DNA of 64,000 nt from Burkholderiales bacterium (GTDB lineage: Bacteria > Pseudomonadota > Gammaproteobacteria > Burkholderiales > Burkholderiaceae_C). Position numbers and translations under genes: made by a program. The notes under the pieces are model-generated. The model was not told the origin of the DNA and made no database searches. It worked only from the letters and a program-made list of their open reading frames with translations. Positions 1 to 12,400 of the stretch are shown piece by piece (within the stretch, counting starts at the first letter, position 1; every line of letters starts with the position of its first letter). Location of the stretch: assembly GCA_947464185.1 (NCBI GenBank), contig CANHVY010000007.1, positions 1 through 64,000 of the forward strand, in the 5' to 3' direction.

Positions 1-420
1 CAGCGCGCCGGCAATGTCTGTCAGGGTGTTGTTCGTCGCCGCCTGGTACGTGAAGGCCGTGCCGCCGATCGTGACCGTGTAGTTCTTGCCGACGACGACG
101 CCCACGCCCGTCAGGTCGATGGTACGGTCATACGCCTGGTCGGCAATGTCAGCGGCATTGACCGCGGGCGTACCGCTGACCCCTGAACCCAGCGTCACGC
201 TGATCACGGCCGTGCCGGCGCCATCGCTGACGGTGATGACGCTGCCGCTGGCGGCCGCCACGTAGCTGGCGTGGGCGTTGATGCTTACGGCCAGCGCGCC
301 GGCAATGTCTGTCAGGGTGTTGTTCGTCGCCGCCTGGTACGTGAAGGCCGTGCCGCCGATCGTGACCGTGTAGTTCTTGCCGACGACGACGCCCACGCCC
401 GTCAGGTCGATGGTACGGTC
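1..420 (-). repeat. 97-aa (291 bp) tandem repeat; copies share 129 bp of exact identity (1-129 = 292-420)
   Basis: Direct nucleotide comparison; encodes DRTIDLTGVGVVVGKNYTVTIGGTAFTYQAATNNTLTDIAGAL in each copy. Confidence 0.95.
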
Positions 421-3400
421 GTGCGCGGTGTCGGCGATGTCGGCGGCGTTGATCACCGAAGCGGCATAACCCGGAATGGGTCCGACGGCATCCACGGTGA
501 TCGTCGCATTGGCGGCGCTCGACAAGGTCAGCAACACGTTCTCGCCCACCCGGGCGCGGTGCGCGTTGCCGTTGACCACCACCGTGAACACGCTGTCTGC
601 TGCCAGGGCCGCATTGGCAAAGGCGAGATCGGACACCTGCTTGGCCTTGGACCCCGCCAGCTGGGTCGGCGACAAGCCATCGTCCAGCAGTGCGCCAGTC
701 AGCGTGCCGGAGGTCGTGGAGCTCACGCTCACGGTCACTGTGTAGGCGGTGTTGTCTGGACCCTCCAGGGTCAAGGTGCGCTGTGTCGCATCGGCTGACA
801 CCGCCAGTACCAGCCCGGCGATGCTCTCCAGCTTGAACTCGAGTGCGCCAAGCACCGAGCCCCACGTGGCCCCTACCGGCGCCCCGGAAGCGTAGCCTGC
901 GATGACATCTCCCGGCGTGACCGAGTAGTCCGTGCCGTTGACGCTGACCGTGATGGCCGTGCCAGCAGCCATCACGTCGCTGAAGAACACGCGGCTGATC
1001 TGGGGCGCGGCGATTCCCGCCGATGTGACCGGGGCCGCGGTGACCGCAATCGCTGCACCTCCGGCCTTGAGCACCGAGTCGGCCGTCACGGTGGTTGAAC
1101 CGGTGGTGTAGCCACCCGCGGCGACCACACGCACCTCCAGCTCATCTGTCGTGCCGGTGATGGTGGGATCGGTCAGCAGTTTCGAGGCCGCAGACACCGC
1201 GCCCAGCACCTTCACCTGGTGGCCGTAGAGGTCGGCCGAGGTCTGGTCCAGGGCGGTGCCCGTGATCTGACCCGCCGAATTGCGGATCTGCGCCGCCCAC
1301 TCCCGTATCGTGCCGGCCGCATCCACCGTGATCGTGCCACCGGTCTTCTGCGCCCCTACCGAGGTGCCAGCCTCGACGCGGTCGATCCAGGCGCCGCCGG
1401 TGGCCTCGAGCGTGATGCTGTCGCCGTCGGCCATGTTGTGCACATCGCGCACGTACAGGTCGCCGCCCGCACTCACGTCAATCGCACCGTCGGCAGCCGA
1501 AATGCGGTCAATCATCAGACCGGTGGCCTCTCTGACGGTGACGCTGCCAGCGCCCGACACGTTCACTGTCAGCGTGTCCACCAGGGTATTGAGCTTCACG
1601 GCACCCGTGGCGCGCACGTTCAGGTCGTCGGCGATGAAGACCGAGGCGCCGTCGGTGGTGATGGACTGCGCCGCCAGACGCAAGCGGCCCGTGACGTCGT
1701 TGGCGGCGACGATGCCGCCGCGCACGGTCAAGACGCCTTCGATGTCCAGCGTGACATCCCGCGCCTGATCGAAGCCCTCCAGCCCACCGACAAAACCGGT
1801 CAGCGTGAGGTTGGTGACCGTGGCATCGGTGCCGCTGCCCAGCGCCACAAAGATGTCGCGCTTGGCGCGAAGCTGGAAGTTCTCGGCCGGCAGGACATCA
1901 ACCTGAATGTTGATGAAGCCGGTGTCCACTGGCGTACCGGCCTCCAGCACGGTGTCCAGGATGTCGCCGTCTCCGTTGTAGTCGATACCGAAGGCCGCTT
2001 CGACCACGACGTCGGTCTTGTCGCCATCACCGTTGTAGTCCACATTGGCCAGCGCCTCTGACAGCGTGTCCAGCGTGTCGCCGTCGCTGTTGCGATCGAC
2101 CGCAGCCTGGATGGTCTCCACCAGCGTGTCGCTGGTGTCCCCGTCGTTGTTGAGGTCGCGCGCCTGCACGGCCTGACGCAAACCCTTGGCGGTGATCAGC
2201 ACCTCGTCGATCAGGCCGTTGGCGTCACCTGCGGTCACGCCAACCTTGCCCGCCAGCAGCACGCTCTCGGCAGCGATGAGTTCCAGGCGCTTGCCGACTT
2301 TCAGCTCGCCTGTCATGGTGAGCGAGCCGCCTGTCTCGAGGATCAGGGTTTCGGTGGTGATGGTGGTCGGCAGCCTGCGGGTGAAGGTGTTGCTGTCGTA
2401 CCCGAAGACGAAATGGTCGCCGGCGCGGTACTCCATCCACTGCGACGCGTTGAAGAAACGGTACAGGGCCACCACGGTTTCAGCCGAGAAGGAGACGCCC
2501 GTGGTGTAGCGGATCGAGTCCGGCGTGCTGCCGTTCCAGCCAGTGGGCTTGTCGACGCTGACGCCCGCGTCTTCGCTGGCGAGTTCCACGCGGTCGCCCC
2601 GCACGACGCCGTCCGCGCCCACACGCAACTGGTTCTCCGTTGACACCCGCACGACGGTGGCCGCTGGCGTACCGGTATCGGTGGTCAGGCTGGACCAGGC
2701 CCGGACGATTTGCAGGCCGTCGGATTTCTCGTACAGGCCGTCTGATTCGCTCAAGTCGATGGAGCCGCCGGTGGTCAGCGCATCCAGGCTGTTGGCCGAG
2801 ATCTCCAGGCCCAGGATGCCTGTCTTGGCCGAGAGGGTCAGGCGGTCAGCCACGATGTCCACGGCAGCGTCGGTGAAGGTCTCGCGGATGGCACCGCCGG
2901 TGCTGGTCAGCGTGACCTCGCCCGCCGAGGTGTAGAGCGTGACCAGCCGGATCACCGCGCTGCTGCCATCGATCTGGGCCGTGTACTTGCTGCCGCCACT
3001 GATGGCGGTGGCCAGGCCGCTGGCGATGGCCACGATGGTGTCACCCACCTTGGCGGTGTAGCTGTAGGTGTCGCTGCTGCCGCCGCGCTCAATGGTGACG
3101 CTGTACACCTTGTTCGCCACGGCGGTAACGCCCGTCAGCGTGATCGTGCGCTCGGTCGACGCGTCAGCAAAGTCACGGGCATTGATCACCGGTGCACCGG
3201 TGGCACCCGCGGGCACCGGCAGGCGGATGTCCAACGTGCCGGCGCCGGCCGTGATGTTGATCTGGCGGGTGTTGGTGACGTCCACCGCCGCGGTGTAGAC
3301 ACCGCCGAGGTTGATAGCCGCCGACAGCTTCGACGCCAGCGCCGCTGCGGGATTGACAGCCGACACTTCACCCAGCGTTGCTGTCACGCTGTAGCTGTGC

Positions 3401-6400
3401 GTGGGGCTGCCCTGGGGCCCGAACTCCACGGTGTAGGTCAAGCCCTCGACCACCGTCATCGTGCCCAGGTCTATCGTGCGCAGGTGGTTGGCGTTTGCGG
3501 TGTCCGCTGCACTCACGACCGGGCTGCCGCTCACGCCCGAGGCCAGATTCACGCTGATCGCGGCAGTGCCCGCACCTGCGCTGGCGTCGTAGATCACCGG
3601 CCGATCGCCTGCCTGCAGCAGGTGGATGCCGGCCGACACGTAGCGCACTCCGATGTCGCCGGAGGCAGTGACCGTGACGTCGTTGCTGTCCTTGTTCGAG
3701 GCCAGGCGCACGTCGGCGAGTTCCACGCCTCCCTGGCCAGTCACCGTGAGGCTGCCATCGGCCACGTTGACGGCATTGAGCACGAGATCTCGGTTGCCCT
3801 GGCTGATCGTCACACTGCCAGCATGCGTGGTCTGCAGTGTCAGGCCCTGCAGTTGGGTGTTGAGCGTCACGGAGCCACCGGCACGCACGTCCAGTTGATC
3901 GGCCTTGAGCGCGTGGGTCAGCAGTACAGGGGCGGTCACCGGCTTCCGGGCGTTGGCCACATCGCGCGCCGCGTCGGACAGGAGCGACGACGATTGGACG
4001 ATCTGCCCAGCCGAACGCAGCACGATGTCGCCGCGGTCGTCCGTCTGCAGCGTGTCCACCGTCAGCGCGCCAGCGCCCACCGCCAGCGTGGTGAGGACGA
4101 TATCGTTGCGGTCGCTGCTGCCCAGCGTGCGCACGAGCGCAGCGCTGAGCGATCCTGTGGCGGCCACGGTGATCGAGCCGTCGTAGGCCTCCGCGTCCTG
4201 CAGCAGCAGGCTGCCCAGGTTGGTCAGCTCCACATTGCCTGCAGCCGTGGTACGGAGCGTGGCCTTGCTGGCCACGGTGTTCAACTGAATGCCGGTCTCC
4301 GCCAGGACCCGGATCTCAGCCGCCGTGAGAACGCCACTCGCCAGCGCTGCGCTTGCGGTGCCCGAAGTGGCCGTCGATTTCACCTGCTCGACAGCGCCAA
4401 ATCTTGCCGTCAGGTCGATGCGCTGGTCAGGCGCCTGCGCAGTGAAGGTGGCGCCCGTCATGCGGATGTGACCGCCCAGGTCGCCCGCGGTCAGCACGAT
4501 GTTGCCGGTGGTGGCCAGCACACGCGTCTCGGCGTCGGCCGTGATGGTCCCGTCCTTGCCGACGCTGTCACCGGCCTTCATCTCCAGCTCATTTGCAGTG
4601 ATGAGGCCGCTCAGATTGATGTTGCGGCCGGCCCGGGCATCGATGTCCAGGCTGCCCCCGGGTGCGAAGGTGGCATTCAACTCGGTGACGCCGCCCCACG
4701 CCAGGTCAAGCCCTGCCTTCAGGTCGATCTTGCTGAGCTGGCCCGTGGCCTCCAGGATGGCGGAGTCGTCCAGCGTCATGCCGTCGCGCGACACCAGATC
4801 GATGTCGGCCGAGCGCAGCCGGGCGGTGACCTGCTGCCCGTCCCGCATCTGACCCTTGAGCTCCAGCAGTCCGCCAGCGTTGACGGACACGGCCTCGGCC
4901 GCGGCCACGCGGCCGCTCAAGCGCACGTTGCCGCCGGCGTTGATCGTGACCGAAGAGCCGGTGATGGACTCGCCGTCGAACTCGCCATACTGACGCGCTG
5001 TCGCATTCTCGGTGGCGACCACCGTGCGCAGGCGGGTCTCCTGCTGAACCACCGGCACCTGCGCCCAGACCGTGACGTCCTTCTGCGTCACCACCTGCAC
5101 ATCCTTGATCACCGTCTGGTAAACAGGGCGGAACTGGAAGATGTCCTGGTCCTGCGTGGCGAGCTGGTAGCTCAGCTTGACGCGCGTGTCGTAGACGTTA
5201 TGCCAGTTGGACTTCCAGTCGTAGCGGTAGTTCTTGTAGGTCTCGGAGACCGTGGCGTTCAGTGCCTTGCGGCCCTGGATTTCGATGTAGAGGTCGTCGC
5301 CACCGTCGTTGGCCTCTCCGTCGACCCGGTAGTCCTGGGAACTGCGGATCCAGTCGAACTCGGACCGCATAGAGTTCCAGGTATTGCCGTTGAAGTTCTG
5401 CTGCCGCCCCCAGTAAGCATAGCCATCGTGACCGCTGGCTGTCATGAACAGGCGGTTGCGCTCCCAATCGCGCTGATCGACCTTGGTGCCGCTTCCATCG
5501 ACCTTCATCAGGTCACGGTAGGTGCCCGGCTTGTCGTTGACGCGGCCCCATTCACCGACCTCGCTCTCGTCGTCGTACTCGCCCCACTCGCTGCCGTCGT
5601 CGTTGTCGACCCACATTCCGACCACGGTGGTCCAGGCGCCCCAGTACTGGTAGCTGAAGGCGTTGGATTTGAACGAGCTGGTGCTTGCGCCGTTCTGGCT
5701 CAGCGCTTGCGTGTCGAAGGCCAGTGAATCGACCCAGGTGTTCAGGGCGAAGATGTTGTCAGTGGCGCGGTTGCCCTTGTAGTCACTCAATGCCGTCTGA
5801 CGTTGCGCGGACGGATTGATCACATCGGAGTCGTTGTCGTAGGCCTGGATCAGTTGCGTGCTCTCCCAGGTCCAGTTCGGGTCGCGATCCAGGACGGTCT
5901 TGGTGGAGGCTCCGTTGGTACGGCTGAAGATGTCGAACACCCGGTCACCGCTGGCCAGGCTGTAGTCGACCTTCCAGCGTCCGCGGCCGTCTTCCTGCGC
6001 GGCAAAGGGGTTGTCATAGCCTGCCCTCTCCTGCGCTGCAGGAGGGGTGGGATAACCGTTGACAGGGAGGTAATAGACCGACCTGTCCTGCGTGTAGGTC
6101 ACCGCCGCCTGATCTTGGTAGCGGCCAACCCATTCGCCCTGGGGCAGCCGCGACTGCCCGGAGATACCGCTTCCCCCAGTGATGGTGATCACGGCACCCA
6201 CAGCCTTGGCACCGTAGGTGGGATGCACATCGATCTGCGTGGCCAGCAGGGCAGCTACCGCTGAGGCGGTCTGGCCACTGGCGGCGGTGACCGAGAACGA
6301 TGTGCCCGAAACCGAGATCGTGAACTGCTGCCCGGCCACCGGTGTGGTGATCGTGACGGCCGAGCCGCTGACGGACAGCGCTGCGGTCAGCGCCGCGATG

Positions 6401-9400
6401 TCGGTGGCAGTCTTCCACTGCCCATCGCTTCCGCCGTCGTTGGTGGTGTCGCCCGCCAGGTACAGCGCTTCGCCTTGCGATGTGACGCGCAGGACGTCAG
6501 CCTCGGCGCCCACGGGCATGCGCACGTACTTGTCGCGCCATCCGGCCACGTCGATGAAGAACACCTTCTCGTTCGCGCCGACATTGGCGTTCCATGACGG
6601 TGTGAAGGGTGCGCTGGTGACATTCCCGTTCAGGGTCTGGTGCTTCAGGGCATTGCTGTAGCCGAACTGGTACAGCGCCATGTAGCCGGTCTGGTTGAGC
6701 ACCGCCTGACGCTGGACGTCCGTCAGTTGCGTGAATCCCTTGTAGAGCGTCTTGTTCTTTTGATCCGTGGTCTGGAGGTTGTTGACCTCGCTCGTACTGA
6801 AAGTCACGGCGGCACGGCCTTCGGTGCCGTTGTTGTTCCAGTCGATGTTGCTGTTGACGTAGTCCAGACCCTCCACCAACATCTCGCGGAACTGCGCGTC
6901 AGCGGTGGCCTTGGGGTTGTAGTAGCCGGTCTGCGTCAGCGTCACGTCCATCGTCGTGTAGCTGCTGCCGACCTTGACGCGCTCCGTGCCCACCTGCTCG
7001 GTGATCTGCGTCTTGACCCAGGAGTACTCGGGCACCTGCACCTGCCCCACCGCGACCGAGGTCTCACCCACCACCACGTCCACGGTCTCGGCCACCGTCA
7101 CCAGACGCTCGATGCTGACCGCGCGCGGCGCGGTGACGGCAGCCTGCGCATCCAGCACCACAGACCCACCGGCCTGCAGGCGCACCGCCCCGCCCGCGCT
7201 GACGAGGCCATTGCCGCTGACCGTCAGGGTGCCGCCGCGAAGTTGAGAGGCAAGGATCGCCCCTTCCAGTTGCGCTCTGGTCCAGCTCAGGTCCACACCG
7301 GCGTTCATGTCGATGCGATCGTTGGAGGAGACGATGCCGCCCACCGTCAACGTGGTGCCCGCATTGAACAGCACGCGTCCGGACGCGGAATCACCGCCCA
7401 GGCTGATGCTGATGCGGGCGGTGCCGGCGCCGGTGGTGATCTTGATCTGGTCGGGCTTGGTGCTGTCCACCACGGCGGCATAGGCCGCGTCTGCATCGAT
7501 CTTCGCCGCCAGGGCGGCCACCAGTTGCTCCAGCGTCTGCGTCAGGGGCGTACCCAGGGTCTCGGCAAAGGTACGCACCGTCTCGCTGGCCACCGGCCCG
7601 TGGGCGATGCGCACGGTGTAGGCCTGGCCGGCGGTCAGCGACAGGCCCTTCATGTCGATGATGCGGTCGGCGTCCACATTCGCCGCGTCGGCCGGGTTCA
7701 CGGCCACCAAGCCGGCCTCCACCTGGCCCATGATGCTGACGGTGGGCGCTGCCAGGTGCACCAGCTCATCAGCCTTGACGATGGCCTGTGCCTTGGGCGC
7801 CAGCGCGCCGGAGACGACAAGCGCGTTGCGAGCGCGCATGTAGACCTCGGAGTTGGCTCCGGTGGCGTACACGTAGCTGCCCGACAGCACGTTGATGTTC
7901 TGGCCGGTGATGCGCACCTCGTCGCGCACGTCCACGTTGCGCAACACCGTGACGTCGCTGCCCGAGGAGTCGATCTCCAGCAGGCCGACTTTGGCCGAGC
8001 CCAGGTCGCGCTGGCCGATGACGCCTTCGATCTTGATGCCGTCGGTAGCCGTCAGCCGGATCGTTCCGCCCGCGGCAGTGTCCAGCGTGCCGCCGGACTT
8101 GTAGGTAGTGCCATCCAGCACCAGCGTGCTGACCAGCAGGCCCACCTTGGAGCTGTGCACACCGCCCTGCACCACCAAGCTGTCATTGGCGGTGATCAGG
8201 CCATCGACCACCACCTGGCTCAGCGAAGACACCGTGATGTCGGCGCCGGTGTCGAAGGCCGTGACTTCGCCGTGCATGCGGACGGCGCCGTCAGCGCGCA
8301 CGCTGACGCTGGCGTCTCCACCGGCTGCGGCCTCGCTCCAGACCGCCGCCTGCGTGGACCTGAACTGTCCTGTGGCCGAGGCGATGACCGAGGTTTTCGT
8401 GCCGAGGAACACGCCCACGCCCGTGCTGCCTGCGCCGGCCTGGACCGTGATGGCGCCAGTGGCCTGGACGCTGCCCCCGATCCTCTGTTCAGCGTCAGCA
8501 GCCGTGTCATCACCCAGGCTGATGGCGCGCGTGGCGTTGAGGTCCAGGGCTGCCAGCTTGCCCGTCCAGGCACGGGTTCCCGCCTGCGAGGCAGGCGCAC
8601 CGGCCGGAGGCGGGGTGTAGGTGGCGCCGGCGTCTATGCTGCCCAGCACGACGATGTCGTTGCCACGCAGCGAAATCCGGCTGTTGTCGCGGCTGGAATA
8701 GAGCTTGGCATTGCGCTCCACGGTGACCAGCCCGCCGGCACGCACGTCGAGCGCAGTGCCCGCCCCCACCTGGGCGCCTTCGTCCGCCACCGTGCTGCCG
8801 AACGTCAGCGCATCACCCACCTCGAAGGTCAGGCGCTGGCCGGCGCCCTGCGCCAGCAGTTGCGTGCCCTTGACCGAGACGTCGTCCCCGGCCTTGACGA
8901 GCAGCGATCCGGCCAGCGTGAGCGTGCCGTTCAGCTGGACGTCATCGATCGCCTGGATGGTGATCTCGTGGTCGAAGACCGCGGGCGTCGAAAGCAAGCT
9001 GACCACGTTGCCGAAGACATCGACGTCAGTGCCCTTCAGCAGCATGGACGCGCCGGTCTCCAACCACCCGGATTCACGGGCAATCTCCAGCGAGCCCTGG
9101 GTGGACTCGATCTGCAGCAGACCGAGCTGCGCGTTGCCCTTGCCCACGGTGCTGTTGATGAGCACGTCGTTCAGGCCGGTCAGGAGGATGCGGCTGCCCG
9201 CGTCCAGCGTGGTGAGCTGGCTGGTGCCGTAGGTGCGCAGGCTCTTCTGGCCCGCCTGCACAGTGGTGCCGGCACTGATGATGATGTCGCGCTGCGCAGT
9301 GAGGTCGCCCCGGAGTTCCAGGGTGTCGCGCGCCTGGATGACGATGTCCGCACCCGCGCCGCGCGCCACCAGCGAACCCTGCAGCACCGCCGCGCCCGCG

Positions 9401-12400
9401 GGTCGCAGCACCATGCCGCCTGACAAGGTCTCCAGCAGACCGGTGGTCTCCAGCTTGACCGACTGTCCACCGCTGGACGTGCTGCCACCGTACAGATTGA
9501 TGGCGCTGTGGGCGCGGATCCAGCCCGAGACCGTGATGTCACCGCCCGGCTGGTTGAGCTTGCCGATGTTCACCGTCGACCCGAAGCCCGGTGCGTCGAT
9601 GGCGTAGCCGCGGCCCGAGGCCACCGGGCCGCTGGTGGCCCCGCTGGCGGCGATCTGCGTCAGGCCCAGGCGCTGCGCACCGCCCCCGGCCACTGCCACG
9701 ATCGAGAACTCGAAGTTGCTCGTGAACATGAGCCGGCCGTCATTGAGCCGGACATTGAACTGATAGGGTGCGTTGTCGGCGCCTGAGATATTGAAGGCGG
9801 TGCCCACCGGGACCGCGTTGCCCGGCGAGGACACCACCAGGAACGGCGCCGCCTGGATGGCAGCCTGGATCGCATCGCGCAGCGCCCCCAGCCCACCCGT
9901 ACGCGCCGCCGGAACGTCGATCACGCGCTCGACCACGGCCGTGCCGACGTTGATGCTGAGCTTGAAGCTGGCAGGGGCACTCAGGTGGCCGTCGGCATAT
10001 TCGGCGAAACCGTCGGCCACCAGTTCCTGCGTCCATGCAGGGGCCAGCACGGACAGCTTGCCGGATGCCGACAGCGTGACGTTGCTGTTGTCCTGCCAGG
10101 TCTTCAGGTGGACGGAGCCGCCGATAACGATGCCGTCATTGGCCCAGGGGTCGTCGGCCGTGCTGCGGCCGCTGACGGTGCCGCCGCGCACATCGACGGA
10201 TTTGCCGGCGAACAGGTCGCGGCCCAGGCGAACCTGTCCCTGCGTGGACTCCACCGTGATGGTGGAGTCGCCACGGAAGTTGCGCGCCGTGCTGCCCAGG
10301 AAGTCGCCCGTCGGGTCGAAGTGGTCGATGACCTCGCCGCCGGCCACCACCTGGCCGTAGACCCAGGCATCCTCGATGGAGGAGATGACGATCTGTCCAT
10401 CCGGGTTGTAGGTGGCCAGGCGGGCGGATCCGGGCAGCTTCAAGCCCACGTCATCGGTGCTGACGCCGCCCATCAGCTCGATGCGCTGGTTGGCACGCAC
10501 CGTGGCGCCGATCTCCACCGTGCCGCCGCTCTCCGTTCGCGTCAGCCCGCCCAGATAGAGCTGGCCTGCGGACTTCAATGAGACGGTGGAGGCCTCGCGC
10601 CATACGATCTCGTCACCGTTCATGGTGCCGCCGGCCAGGATGGTGCCTGCCACCGTGACGTTGCCGGCCACATCGAAGGCCACGCGTCCGCCGCTGCCGT
10701 TGCTGGTGATGCCGCCAGCCACCAGCGCGCCGGCCGAGGTCACGACGATGGCGTAGCCCTTGTCATCGAGGCCCGTTACGCCGGTGGTCTGCAGCTTCAC
10801 CTCCTTGGAGGCCAGCAACGCGGTGTCGACCAGGATCTGCTCCCCGGCGACGACGCTCACCTTCGAGTCGGGGCCGGCCCAGGTGACACCGCTTGCGCCA
10901 ATGGCGCCGCCGGCCACCGCGCGGCCGTAGAGCTCCACGTCCCTGCCGCCCAGCAGGGTGATGGACATGCCTGCGCCCGTGGTGTTGAGCGTCGAGGCGG
11001 CGTGCACGTACAGGCTGACGCCGTCAGTGTTGGCGCCTGCGCCGCCGGTTGGCAGCGTGCCATCGATCTTTATGCCGCCGGCCAGCAGGATGCTGCCGGC
11101 CACGTTGGCGGTGCCTTCCCAGTAGGTCCAGCGGTCGGACTGGATCGTCAGGTCTGAACCGGCGCCCAGCAGGTTGATATTGCCGCGAATGATGGCGTCA
11201 TCGGCGCCCTGGACCGTGAAGTCGGCGTTGTCCTGCAGCGTCGTGATCGTGCCGGTCAGCAGGAAGCCGTAGCCACGCTGGCCGAGCAGCGGATGGGCGC
11301 GCTGAACGCGCAGTTCATCCACGATGCCGTCGTTCTCCGCGTCGTACGCGTACAACTGCAGCTTCTGGCCCGTGTTGTCCGTGACGATCCAGCGCTTGGT
11401 CGGGTTCGAGCTGCTGTCAACCGTGTAGTCGATACCCGGCAGGAAGGACGTGACGAGGGTGCGGTCGCCCGCACCGGCCTTGTAATAGACCGGTCCGGCC
11501 TGGAACGCGAAGCCGGTCTGGGCGAGCACGGCCTGCTGCTGCGCGCTGTTCAGCGCGCCGTAAGGCACGTCGGTGACGCCGCCGCCGGGCACATCGTCGA
11601 TCACGGCCGTGCCAGACGCGGTGGTGCTGAAGGTGATGACCGCGCGGCCGCTGTTGTCAGCCCCAAGCCCGTCGTTGATCTGGAGCCGGTTCGCCTGGGC
11701 CGGATCGACACGGGCCGCATGCACGCCGCCCTTGTTGATCGCCGACAGGAGTCCGGCCACCACCTTCGCGAGGTTGTCTCCAGCGCCAGCCGTGTACACA
11801 TAGTCCGTGCCGTCGATGCTGATCGTGTAGCTCTTGTCGGCCGTGACCGTCACCGCGGACAGGTCCACACGCTGGCTCAGCACCGGCACCTCGATGGCGC
11901 TCCAGCGGATGCTCTTGTTCTCGTAGTCCTTGCCGGCACCCTGCTCGAACCCCAGCATGTACTGCTTGCCCGCCGGGGCCTTGCTGCTGTAGTACAGGAG
12001 GCCGTCCCAGCGGATGTAGCCCGTCTGCTCCAGCACACGGTCCTGCTGCTCTCGTGTCAGCGCGTCGAAACTCGTGCCCTCCACCGGCTTCGGTGCGTCG
12101 CCCCAGTTCAGGCTGCCGTTCTGGTAATCGGCGCCTTCGACCAGCAGGGTCAGCACGCGCTTGGCGGCGTCTGCGGCATTGAGCTTGACGAAGACCTGGC
12201 GGTCGAGCACGTCGTAGCCCAGGGTCTGCGCGACGACGCGCTGCTGGGCCAGGGTCAGATCCTCGAAGCCCGGCTCCGCGCCCGAAGTCAGCTTGGCCGG
12301 CGCTCGGACGCCACCCCAGTCGATGAGTTCCAGGCTGAAGTCCGCCGGGGCGCCCGTGGCTGCCTGCGTCACCAGGCGTGTGGCTGCCGGGGCGTCGGCG

